Assembly: GCF_042433955.1 (NCBI RefSeq)
Contig: NZ_JBHLUH010000073.1
Location: forward strand, 124,001-188,000
Source: Phytohabitans kaempferiae
Lineage (GTDB): Bacteria; Actinomycetota; Actinomycetes; Mycobacteriales; Micromonosporaceae
Length of the DNA stretch: 64,000 nt
Direction of reading: 5' to 3'
Part shown: positions 1 through 7,385 of the stretch, one piece after another
How the letters are laid out: each line of letters opens with the position of its first letter
How positions within the stretch are numbered: the first letter of the stretch is position 1
The notes under the pieces: generated by a model
Told to the model about the DNA's origin: nothing
Seen by the model: only the letters and a program-made list of their open reading frames with translations
Database searches by the model: none
Translations under genes and position numbers: made by a program

Positions 1-140
1 CGGGCTGACGCCACCACACGGGCTGACCTGGCACAGGCTGGGGCGACCATGCCCGCTGAGCCCGCCGCGGGCTGAGGCGCCGCCGCGCGGGCGCGACCCC
101 TACCGCGTGATCTTGGTCATCCTGGGGGACGCTGATCCGC

Positions 141-740
141 GTGAGAATCTACGCCGACCGCGCCCCCGTCGCCGCCCGCCAGCTCATCACCGACCTGCTC
201 GTCGTCGCCTGGGTGTACGTCGCCATCCGGGCCGCGATGTGGCTGCACGACCTGGTCCAGAAGCTCGCCATACCGGGCCAGCGCCTGGAGGGGGCGGGCA
301 ACGGGCTCGCCGACGGCCTGTCCGACGTGGGCGGTCGCATCGACGGCGTACCGGGCGTGGGCGACGAGCTGGCCGCCCCCTTCCAGGGCGCCGCCGACGC
401 CGCCCGCTCGCTCGCCGGCGCCGGCCAGGAGCAGCAGGACGTGGTGGGCGACCTCGCGCTGGTGCTCTCCCTCGGCCTGCTGGTGTTTCCGCTGGGGCTC
501 GTGCTCTTCGTGTGGCTGCCGTTGCGGCTGCGCTGGATGCGCCGTGCCGGTGCGGCGGCCAGCCTCCGCGACGCGCCGGCCGGCCGCGACCTGCTCGCCC
601 TGCGCGCACTCGCCACGCAGCCGCTGCGCAAGCTGGCCCGCATCGACCCGGACGTCGCCCAGGCCTGGCGCCGCGGCGACGAGGAGGCGGTCGACGCCCT
701 GGCCGCGCTCGAACTGCGCGCGCTCGGCCTGCGCGGCTGA
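141..740 (+). CDS. Small membrane protein of unknown function
   Basis: Predicted 199-residue protein starting at a GTG with a GGGGGAC stretch about 11 nt upstream. Two hydrophobic segments are visible: one near residues 17-35 and a stronger one near residues 105-130 that ends in a cluster of basic residues, so the C-terminal ~65 residues are probably cytoplasmic. The middle (about 50-90) is rich in Gly, Ala and Asp and probably extracytoplasmic. I recognise no family or catalytic motif. It stands alone: the next gene on the right converges on it and the gap between them is filled by repeats. An overlapping reading frame on the other strand is only a shadow caused by high GC. Confidence 0.7.
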   Translation: MRIYADRAPVAARQLITDLLVVAWVYVAIRAAMWLHDLVQKLAIPGQRLEGAGNGLADGLSDVGGRIDGVPGVGDELAAPFQGAADAARSLAGAGQEQQDVVGDLALVLSLGLLVFPLGLVLFVWLPLRLRWMRRAGAAASLRDAPAGRDLLALRALATQPLRKLARIDPDVAQAWRRGDEEAVDALAALELRALGLRG

Positions 741-792
741 CCCACACCCTCTCGGGTGAGGGGGTCGTGCGTGGCGAAAAATTGCCCCAATA

Positions 793-931
793 GAGCCTGT
801 TGCAAAATCGTCAGATTCGCGCGAACTGAGGGTCGCGCTAACCCTCGCTGGCCGCCGTTCGACGGCCAGCGACCGATACAGCCGTGTTCTTCTCGACACC
901 CACTGCGATCGAGCAATTTTGCAACAGGCTC
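793..931. repeat. MITE-like palindromic element, copy 1
   Basis: This 139 bp element is bounded by perfect 16 bp inverted repeats, GAGCCTGTTGCAAAAT at 793-808 and its complement at 916-931. It is flanked on both sides by AATA (789-792 and 932-935), which could be a target duplication. A second, internal inverted repeat (846-857 with 860-871, one mismatch) makes a 12 bp stem with a two-base loop. Beyond the ends, the flanks are also weakly palindromic (GTGCGTGGCGA on the left against its complement on the right). It has no reading frame of its own. It has the same length as the copy at 39764-39902. The whole gap 741-1136 holds this element and the module at 995-1057 and no gene. Confidence 0.85.
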
Positions 932-994
932 AATAGGAGCAAGAAATCGCCACGGACGCACAGCGCCCTCCCGCCAACGGCCGCGAGCGGGATC

Positions 995-1057
995 GCGGAG
1001 GGCGAGGCTGCGGGAGCAACGGTCTGGACCACGACGGGCGTCGCGGTAGCCCAGATA
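995..1057 (-). repeat. Convergent-junction module, copy A
   Basis: This is one of four related ~58 bp modules in the window (others at 31271-31328, 40003-40062 and 55361-55420). Read on the minus strand it starts GGGCTACCGCGA and contains GTTGCTCCCGCAGC, a small hairpin with a TCCC loop. Just upstream on the plus strand, CGCCCTCC (964-971) pairs with GGAGGGCG (997-1004). It lies between the 3' ends of the gene ending at 740 and the acyl-CoA dehydrogenase gene ending at 1137. Confidence 0.8.
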
Positions 1058-1136
1058 CTGGAGCCCTGGGCGTGTGGGCGCGTTGGCACCGACCCGGGCT
1101 GTCGCGGGGCGGCGCAACCGCCCGGACCAGGGCGCG

Positions 1137-3029
1137 TCAGGCCGGAGGTGGGATGCGGCGGCGGACGTCTTCCGCGGTGGACGGGCCCGGCTCCCATGTG
1201 GAGACCCACGCCGCGTCCGACGGCGGGGTCACGACGCCCTCCTCCAGGAAGGTGTAGCGGCCCTCCAGCACACGGCGGGCCACCTTCGCGTCGAGCGTGT
1301 CGGTGTTGTCCCACAGTGCGGCGAAAAGCGCCTCCGCGCGCAGCCGCGCCTGGCGGCAGAAGAGGTCGGCCAGCTCTACGCCCTCCGGCCGGGACGAGCG
1401 CTCGGCGCGGGCCCGCACGCACACCGCCGACATCGCGAAGAGTTCCGCTCCGATGTCGACGATCCGCCCGAGGAAGCCCTGCTTGCGCTCCAGCTTTCCC
1501 TGCCAGCGGGACATCGCGTAGAACGTCGAGCGGGCCAGCTTGCGGGAGGCGCGCTCGACGTACCGCAGGTGGCTGGCGAGCGGGCCGAACTCGCCGTATC
1601 CGGTCGGCACCTGCCCGCGCCCCACGGCGAGCGTGGGCAGCCACTTGGCGTAGAAGGCGCCCGCCTTCGCGCCCGCGCGGGCCTTGCGGCCGAGCCCGGC
1701 CTCCGGGTCTATGATGTCGCCGGCGACCGAGAGGTGGGCGTCGACCGCCTCGCGGGCAATCAGCAGGTGCATGATCTCGGTGGAGCCCTCGAAGATGCGG
1801 TTGATCCGCAGGTCACGGAGGATCTGCTCGACCTCCACCGCGCGCTCGCCCCGGGCGGCCAGCGAGTCGGCCGTCTCGTAGCCCCGGCCGCCGCGGATCT
1901 GCACCAGCTCGTCGGCCACCTGCCACGCCATCTCGCTGGCGAAGAGCTTGACCAGCGCCGCCTCGATGCGGATGTCGTTGCGGTCGTCGTCGGCGATGAG
2001 GCAGCAGAGGTCCAACATGGACTCCATCGCGTACGTGGTCGCGGCGATGAACGCGATCTTCTTGGCGACCGCCTCGTGCTGCCCGACCGGCCGCCCCCAC
2101 TGGACCCGCTCGGCGGACCACTGCCGGGCCACGTTGAGCGACCACTTGCCGGCGCCGACACACATGGCCGGGAGCGAGAGCCGGCCGGTGTTGAGCGTGG
2201 TGAGCGCGATCTTCAGCCCTTTGCCGAGGCCGCCGATGACGTTCTCCTCCGGCACGAACACGCCGTGGAAGCGGGTCACGCTGTTTTCCAGCCCGCGCAG
2301 CCCGAGGAACGCGTTGCGCCGCTCGATCGTGATGCCCTCGGCGTCGCCCTCCACCACGAACGCGGTGATGCCCTTCTCCGGCACGCGCGCCATCACGACG
2401 AGCAGCGTGGCGACGGTGCCGTTGGTGGCCCACAGCTTGACGCCGTTGAGCTTGTAGCCGCCCTCGACCGGCTCGGCGATGGTGCCGAGGCGGGCCGGGT
2501 CGGAGCCGACGTCCGGCTCGGTGAGCAGGAACGCGGAGACCTCGCCGCCGGCGAGCCGGGGCAGGTACTTCCGCTTCTGATCCTCGGTGCCGAAGATCTT
2601 GAGTGGCTGCGGCACGCCGATCGACTGGTGCGCGGAGAGGAGCGCGCCGATCGAGGGGTTGACCGAGCCGGCGAGCGTGAGCGCCTTGCAGTAGTGCAAA
2701 TTGGACAGCCCGAGCCCGCCGTACTTCTTGTCGATCTTCATGCCGAAGGCGCCGAGCCTGGCCAGCCCGTGGAAGACCTCGTCGGGGATGCTCGCCTCCC
2801 GCTCGATCCGCGCACCGTCTACATCAGACCGCACGTACGCGTCGAGCCTCGCCATGAACTCCTCGGCGTCGGCCACGGACTCCGGCGACGCGGCCGGCCA
2901 CGGATCGATCAGATCGAGCCGGAACCGCCCCAGGAACAACTCCTTGCCGAAGCTCGGCTTGCGCCACTCCGACTCGCGCGCGGCCTCGGCGACCTGCCTG
3001 GCCTGCTTTTCCGAAACGGTCGCGGTCAC
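1137..3029 (-). CDS. Acyl-CoA dehydrogenase, long form
   Basis: Flavin-dependent acyl-CoA dehydrogenase of 630 residues, expected to oxidise fatty acyl-CoA to trans-2-enoyl-CoA in beta-oxidation in the cytoplasm. The core fold is clear: an N-terminal helical domain (about 70-160), the LLTEPDVGSDPA segment (about 168-179), and a C-terminal helical domain with RIFEGSTEI, whose Glu414 matches the catalytic base of the family. An extra ~200-residue helical tail follows, as in very-long-chain (VLCAD-like) enzymes; ordinary members have about 380 residues. The GTG or ATG start is consistent with a charged N-terminus. It is the last gene of a leftward run, 49 bp after the DUF6328 gene, and may or may not share its promoter. 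Substrate range cannot be read from sequence. Confidence 0.93.
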   Translation of the reverse strand: MTATVSEKQARQVAEAARESEWRKPSFGKELFLGRFRLDLIDPWPAASPESVADAEEFMARLDAYVRSDVDGARIEREASIPDEVFHGLARLGAFGMKIDKKYGGLGLSNLHYCKALTLAGSVNPSIGALLSAHQSIGVPQPLKIFGTEDQKRKYLPRLAGGEVSAFLLTEPDVGSDPARLGTIAEPVEGGYKLNGVKLWATNGTVATLLVVMARVPEKGITAFVVEGDAEGITIERRNAFLGLRGLENSVTRFHGVFVPEENVIGGLGKGLKIALTTLNTGRLSLPAMCVGAGKWSLNVARQWSAERVQWGRPVGQHEAVAKKIAFIAATTYAMESMLDLCCLIADDDRNDIRIEAALVKLFASEMAWQVADELVQIRGGRGYETADSLAARGERAVEVEQILRDLRINRIFEGSTEIMHLLIAREAVDAHLSVAGDIIDPEAGLGRKARAGAKAGAFYAKWLPTLAVGRGQVPTGYGEFGPLASHLRYVERASRKLARSTFYAMSRWQGKLERKQGFLGRIVDIGAELFAMSAVCVRARAERSSRPEGVELADLFCRQARLRAEALFAALWDNTDTLDAKVARRVLEGRYTFLEEGVVTPPSDAAWVSTWEPGPSTAEDVRRRIPPPA

Positions 3030-3078
3030 GGCATACCCCCTTGACGAGGACGGCTTACTGCCACGCTACCCGTAGGTA

Positions 3079-3558
3079 TTACCCGACGGTAGGGTTCTCG
3101 TCCGGCCCGTCCCGGTCGTCCCGTCGCAGCAGAGGGAACAGGCCCCACAGCATCAGGAACCACACGGCGGTGATGCCGCTCAACAGCCACGCGACCCAGC
3201 GTTCGAGGATGAAGTCGGTGATCAGCAGCACCGCGCTCACCATCGCCACCAGCATGAACGCCAGCCCGCCGGTGGCCATGCGGTGCGCCGAGCGGACCAA
3301 CTCGGGCTTGCGGCCGCGCTGGAAGAGCATCCGGTGGTACGCCACGGGCGCGATGAGCATCGCGGCCGCACCGGCTGCGGCGAGCAGCGCGACGACGTAC
3401 ACGTCCTTCTGGAACTGGCTCACCTTCTCGAAGCCGACGCTGAACGGCAGGGTCAGCAGGAAGGCGAACAGGATCTGCACACCGGTCTGCGCGACGCGAA
3501 GCTCCTGTAGCAGATCGGCGAAGTTACGCTCGTAGCGTTCCTTGTCGGTCTCCGGCAC
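3079..3558 (-). CDS. DUF6328-family membrane protein
   Basis: Predicted 159-residue integral membrane protein with four hydrophobic segments (roughly 26-45, 53-75, 93-115, 120-142) and a charged N-terminus with the pattern RNFADLLQELRVAQTGVQ, which resembles the DUF6328 family of actinobacterial membrane proteins. Function is unknown. It starts with GTG and follows the SIS-domain gene by 40 bp on the same strand, so it may be co-transcribed with the permease cluster upstream. No enzymatic residues are recognisable. Confidence 0.8.
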   Translation of the reverse strand: MPETDKERYERNFADLLQELRVAQTGVQILFAFLLTLPFSVGFEKVSQFQKDVYVVALLAAAGAAAMLIAPVAYHRMLFQRGRKPELVRSAHRMATGGLAFMLVAMVSAVLLITDFILERWVAWLLSGITAVWFLMLWGLFPLLRRDDRDGPDENPTVG

Positions 3559-3598
3559 GCCGCCGACAGTGCCCGCCCGGCTTCAAGATCAAACCCAG

Positions 3599-4351
3599 CT
3601 ACGCGCCGCGCCGGATCCGCCCCGCGTATCGGGCTTCCAGCGCGTGGTTGTGCTCGTCGCCGCCGGGGATGTTGGCGGAGAGATAGACCGGCGGCACCTC
3701 GCCCGCGTCGACCATCCGCCGCACCACCTCGGCCACGACCTGCTGGGCCAGCAACGCCGCGGTGATCGAGGAGATCGCGCCGACCGCGCCGCCGCCGGGC
3801 AGCGGGAGGGTCGCGTCGCCGTACGGCGCGCCGTTGTCGAGCACCACGTCGGCGATGTCGGCCAGCTTGCGCCCGGACGGATGGCGCGAGTCGACGCCCG
3901 CCGAGTGGGCCAGCGAGGTGACCGCCACCAGCCCGTGCCCGCGCTCCTTGACCAGCGTCGCGAACTCCACGATGGAGCCGTTGACGCCCGAGTTGGAGGC
4001 GAGGACGAAGACGTCGGCGGGCTGGACCGGCGCCAGCGCGTACAGCCGGTGCGCCACCGACGGGTCGCGCTCCAGCATCGGCCCGAGCACGCTGGGCGGC
4101 TCGCCGCCGAAGAGCACCAGGTCGCGCAGCGCGATCCGGTTGGTGGGCACCAGCCCGCCGGCCCGCCCGGCGACCTCCATCGCGAAGGCCTCGGAGTGCC
4201 CACTGCCGAACGCGTGCACCACTCCCCCGGCCCGCACCGCCGCCACGATCAGCTCGGCGGCCCGATCGACTCCCGCACGCTGGCCGGCCGCCACGCGCTC
4301 CATCGTGGACACCGCCACGCGCAGGTAGCTCTCCGCGCTCAGCTCACTCAT
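3599..4351 (-). CDS. SIS-domain phosphosugar-binding protein (UPF0309-like)
   Basis: Predicted 250-residue cytoplasmic protein with a single SIS (sugar isomerase) fold of the UPF0309 type. The N-terminal GGVVHAFGSGHSEAFAME stretch (about 42-60) is the typical phosphosugar-binding loop, and FVLASNSGVNGSIVE (about 115-130) is the second Ser-rich loop. Members bind sugar phosphates such as N-acetylmuramate or glucosamine derivatives, but the exact substrate is not established here. The ATG start overlaps the end of the upstream TIGR03943 gene by 8 nt, which argues for translational coupling with that membrane protein, although no functional link is obvious. Confidence 0.88.
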   Translation of the reverse strand: MSELSAESYLRVAVSTMERVAAGQRAGVDRAAELIVAAVRAGGVVHAFGSGHSEAFAMEVAGRAGGLVPTNRIALRDLVLFGGEPPSVLGPMLERDPSVAHRLYALAPVQPADVFVLASNSGVNGSIVEFATLVKERGHGLVAVTSLAHSAGVDSRHPSGRKLADIADVVLDNGAPYGDATLPLPGGGAVGAISSITAALLAQQVVAEVVRRMVDAGEVPPVYLSANIPGGDEHNHALEARYAGRIRRGA

Positions 4352-5180
4352 ACTGCTGCTTCGGCGGGTCGATCTCGGTCCATGTCTCCACCTCGATGAA
4401 GGGGATCGTCTCCTCGTTGACCGGGTCGCTCATGGTCTGCTCGGTGTACTTGCCGACCACCTCGACCCAGGCGTCGTTGGCCAGCGCGGCCGGCGCGTTG
4501 CCGGACATGCCCAGCTTGATCGGGCGGCCGTCGGCGGCGCAGCAGCTCAGGATGATCCGGGCCAGGATCGGCTCGCCGTTGGGCCCACGCGCGATGAAGC
4601 CGGTCAGCTGCACCCTGCGGTCGCCGAGCGAGACGCCCTTGTCGAACACCGCCCGGGAGGCGTAGTCGAGCACGCTGATCTTGGCGGGATCGCCGGCCGG
4701 GAGCGGCGGGTAGTCGGAGATCTGCTGGCTGGAGAGGGCGGTGCCGGACTGTCCCGCCGCGTACGACCCGAGCGCCGGCGGGGCGACCAGCAGCAGCCCC
4801 AGCACCGGCAGGAGGAGCAGCCAGCCGACCCACGGCTCGCGGTGCGGCTTGCCGTCACCGTGGTCGTGGCCGTGGTCGTGCGCGCCGGCGTGGGCCTCGG
4901 GGTCGTGCTGGCCGCCCCCCGCTCCCCCCGCGAGGCGCCCAGCGAGCCGGCGCCATCCGCCCTCGCCGCCCCGCTCCTCGGCTTGGCCGTTGCCTCCCGA
5001 GGGGCGCAGCACCTCGTGGACGAGCGTCATCACCGCCGCCGCGATCAGCGCGACTCCGGCCGCGATGAGGAACGGCTGGAGCGACTCCTTCACGTACCGC
5101 AGGTACATGTCGGTCACGCTGGCCCGCACGATCGCGCCGCCGAGCAGCAGCATCACGACAGCCTGAGCCTGCCGGTTCAC
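4344..5180 (-). CDS. TIGR03943-family permease partner protein
   Basis: Predicted 278-residue protein that normally accompanies DUF318/ArsP-type permeases (YcgQ of Bacillus is the model). Two membrane segments lie near residues 8-25 and 34-55, then a His- and Asp-rich linker (HAGAHDHGHDHGDGKPH, about 93-110) that could bind metal, a third membrane segment (about 118-138), and an outer C-terminal domain with SCCAADGRP (about 211-219). Start is GTG. The gene lies 178 bp after the permease gene and overlaps the SIS gene by 8 nt. The family, the His-rich loop and the upstream Zur-like operator together suggest a role in metal handling; transport substrate is inferred, not known. Confidence 0.88.
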   Translation of the reverse strand: MNRQAQAVVMLLLGGAIVRASVTDMYLRYVKESLQPFLIAAGVALIAAAVMTLVHEVLRPSGGNGQAEERGGEGGWRRLAGRLAGGAGGGQHDPEAHAGAHDHGHDHGDGKPHREPWVGWLLLLPVLGLLLVAPPALGSYAAGQSGTALSSQQISDYPPLPAGDPAKISVLDYASRAVFDKGVSLGDRRVQLTGFIARGPNGEPILARIILSCCAADGRPIKLGMSGNAPAALANDAWVEVVGKYTEQTMSDPVNEETIPFIEVETWTEIDPPKQQYE

Positions 5181-5215
5181 CGGACCACCGCCCCTCGCGT
5201 CGCCAAGAACCCGAA

Positions 5216-5364
5216 CGCGCCAACTCGTTCGTTCACAGTGCTTGCTGGGTTCGCTCGCTCGTGCGGCGCCAAAGGCGACGCCTTCCCTCGCAGGCCCGAA
5301 ACCCCGACTCCGTCGGCGGGCCCGCTCAGTCCAGACGCCGCCGCGCCAACTCGCTCGCTCACAG
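5216..5364. repeat. 23 bp imperfect direct repeat pair in the permease-TIGR03943 gap
   Basis: Two 23-base copies (5216-5238 and 5342-5364) match at 21 positions; they share CGCGCCAACTCG and a TTCAC/CTCACAG end. The second copy covers the stop codon of the permease gene. The 104 bases between them have no gene. GAGCGAGCG-type strings of this kind recur elsewhere in the window (for example at 32694 and near 32990). Confidence 0.7.
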
Positions 5365-6429
5365 GATCACCGCCCCCACACCGACGGCGACGAGGATCGC
5401 GATCGCGAACGTCGCCGGCGCGAACCGGAACGCGAACCGGCGGCCGAACACGCCGGTCTGCATCGAGATCAGCTTGAGGTCGACCATCGGGCCGACGACC
5501 AGGAAGACCAGCCGAGAGGTGAGCGAGAACTGGGAGAGCGAGGCGGCCACGAACGCGTCCGCCTCGGAGCAGATCGAGAGCAGCACGGCGAGCACGGCCA
5601 GCGCCAGCACCGAGAGCACCGGATTGTCGGCGAGGGTCTGGAGCCACCGCTCGGGCACCACGACGTTGATGGTGGCGGCGGCCATCGCACCGATGACGAG
5701 AAAGCCGCCGGCGTGCACCACGTCATGGCGCACCGAAGCCCAGAAGGCCCGCCCCTTGGGCATGCCGTCGACGTCGGGGCGGTGCGGCAGCCGGATCCAC
5801 TCGGCCTTGCCCAGCCGCAGCCAGAGCCAGCCCATGATCATGGCGACGACCAGGCTGGCCACGCCGCGGGCGACCACCATCTCGGGGTTGTTGGGGAAGG
5901 CGACCGCCGTGGCGGCCAGCACGATCGGGTTGATCGCCGGGGCGGCGAGCAGGAACGCCAGCGCCGCCGCCGGCGTGACCCCGCGGCGCATCAGCGAGCC
6001 CGCGATCGGCACCGCGCCGCACTCGCAGCCCGGCAGCACGACACCGGCGCAGCTCGCCACCGGTACGGCGAGCGCGGGATGGCGGGGCAGCGCGCGGGCC
6101 CAGAAGGAGCGGGGCACGTACACGGCGATGATGGCGGAGAGCATCACGCCGAACACCAGGAACGGCACCGCCTGCACCATCACCGACACGAAGACGGTGG
6201 TCCAGGTCTGGAGGCGGGGGTCGGAGATGGCGTCGGCGACCGGCCCCCGGAAGACCACGAGGAGCACGAGCAGCACCGCGAGGATCTCGACCGATCCGAT
6301 GCGGTCGCCGAAGATCCGCCGGCGAGGCTCGGTGGGCGGTGGCTCGTCCGGGGCGGCTGGCGAGGTCCAGTCGATCTCGTCGCCGTCCGGCTGCGCGTTA
6401 CGCGCGGTAGCGCGGTCTGCGGCGGTCAC
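5359..6429 (-). CDS. Permease, DUF318/ArsP_1 family
   Basis: Multi-spanning permease of about 356 residues from the chosen start. Hydrophobic segments appear in two groups of four; the signature GCECGAVPIAGSLMRRGV follows the first half and is repeated in weaker form (SICSEADAFVAASL) in the second half, as in the DUF318 (YcgR/ArsP) family. I chose GTG 6429 because GAAGGG lies 11 nt upstream; in-frame starts at 6456 (ATG) and 6507 also exist. It is first in a leftward cluster with its usual TIGR03943 partner. The substrate is unknown; a Zur-box-like palindrome 110 bp upstream points to zinc-responsive control. Confidence 0.88.
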   Translation of the reverse strand: MTAADRATARNAQPDGDEIDWTSPAAPDEPPPTEPRRRIFGDRIGSVEILAVLLVLLVVFRGPVADAISDPRLQTWTTVFVSVMVQAVPFLVFGVMLSAIIAVYVPRSFWARALPRHPALAVPVASCAGVVLPGCECGAVPIAGSLMRRGVTPAAALAFLLAAPAINPIVLAATAVAFPNNPEMVVARGVASLVVAMIMGWLWLRLGKAEWIRLPHRPDVDGMPKGRAFWASVRHDVVHAGGFLVIGAMAAATINVVVPERWLQTLADNPVLSVLALAVLAVLLSICSEADAFVAASLSQFSLTSRLVFLVVGPMVDLKLISMQTGVFGRRFAFRFAPATFAIAILVAVGVGAVIL

Positions 6430-6538
6430 AGCAGGCGAATCCCTTCGGTGCGGCATCCGGCGAAAACGCTCCGCAGCGCTCCACGTCTCCGCGGTGCCCC
6501 CACGCACGGCGCCGCCTCAGGGTAGCCCATGTGTGAGC

Positions 6539-6553
6539 TGCAAACCATTTTCA
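6539..6553 (-). promoter_or_regulatory. Putative Zur box upstream of the permease
   Basis: On the minus strand the 15 bases read TGAAAATGGTTTGCA. They match the palindrome TGAAAATGATTTTCA, the zinc-uptake-regulator operator known from actinobacteria, at 13 of 15 positions. The site is about 110 bp upstream of the chosen permease start, in the divergent gap 6430-6802 that also holds the TPP riboswitch. TTGAAA inside the site could serve as a -35 element, though I see no convincing -10 at ideal spacing. Confidence 0.55.
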
Positions 6554-6644
6554 ATCACCTCTTGACGTCTGTCTTGGCAGGTGACAGGCGCCACCGCGCC
6601 ATTCAAATCGAGAAACCTTCGGTGTTAACGTGAGCGGAAACAAC

Positions 6645-6737
<93 letters not shown>

Positions 6738-6802
6738 ATTCTCAGGCTCGCCGATGGCCGGCGTGCGTCTTCTCCTGGTTCGCGAGGACTGGGAGGTTCC
6801 AC

Positions 6803-7375
6803 ATGAACAACAACCGTTGGCGCACCGTCGACGTCGTGGTCGCGGCCGTGCTGGGCGTCGCGTTCGGCGTCATCTTCTGGGCGTGGAGCCTGCTGTGGGA
6901 TGGTCCGGCCAGTGCCATCCCGCTGCCCGGGCGGGCGCTCATCTACGGCATCTGGCTGGTGCCGGCGGTGCTCGGCCCGCTGGTCATCCGCAAGCCGGGC
7001 GCGGGCGTGTTCACCGAGTTCGTGGCGGCGACCGTCTCCACCTTCTTCGGCTCGCCGTGGGGCCTGATCACGCTGCTGTACGGCCTGTTCCAGGGCATCG
7101 CCGGCGAGTTCGCGTTCGCCGCGACCGGCTACCGCCAGTGGCGCCTGCCCACCGCGATCGTCGGCGGCGCGCTGGCCGGCGGCGCGGCCACGCTGCTCGA
7201 CCTGATCAACTACTACCCCGAGACGAGCGCCGGCTGGAAGTGGGGGTACACCGGTCTCCTGGTGCTCAGCTCCGCCATCATCGCCGGCGTCGGCGGCTGG
7301 CTGCTCACCCGCGCGCTCGCCCAGACCGGTGTGCTCGACCGGTTCCCGGCCGGCCGCGACCGGGTCGCGGTGTGA
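6803..7375 (+). CDS. ykoE: ECF transporter substrate-binding subunit YkoE
   Basis: Predicted 190-residue membrane protein with about five hydrophobic segments, matching YkoE, the S component of the energy-coupling-factor transporter that takes up the thiamine precursor hydroxymethylpyrimidine (HMP) or thiamine itself. The motif FAATGYRQWRLPT (about 110-122) and the FFGSPWG loop are typical of YkoE. The ATG at 6803 has GGGAGG (6791-6796) at good spacing, which decides the start over longer upstream frames. It is the first gene after the TPP riboswitch and is followed by ykoD and ykoC, so all three should be expressed as one thiamine-repressed operon. Confidence 0.93.
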   Translation: MNNNRWRTVDVVVAAVLGVAFGVIFWAWSLLWDGPASAIPLPGRALIYGIWLVPAVLGPLVIRKPGAGVFTEFVAATVSTFFGSPWGLITLLYGLFQGIAGEFAFAATGYRQWRLPTAIVGGALAGGAATLLDLINYYPETSAGWKWGYTGLLVLSSAIIAGVGGWLLTRALAQTGVLDRFPAGRDRVAV

Positions 7376-7385
7376 GCCGGGTCGC

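Noticed and set aside
107..899. Several long frames on both strands over the first gene
   Set aside because: Arg/Pro/Ala-rich shadow frames; only 141-740 shows membrane segments and a ribosome site.
5216..5364. Phage or plasmid attachment site
   Set aside because: Direct repeats are imperfect, only 126 bp apart, and no integrase or tRNA is near.
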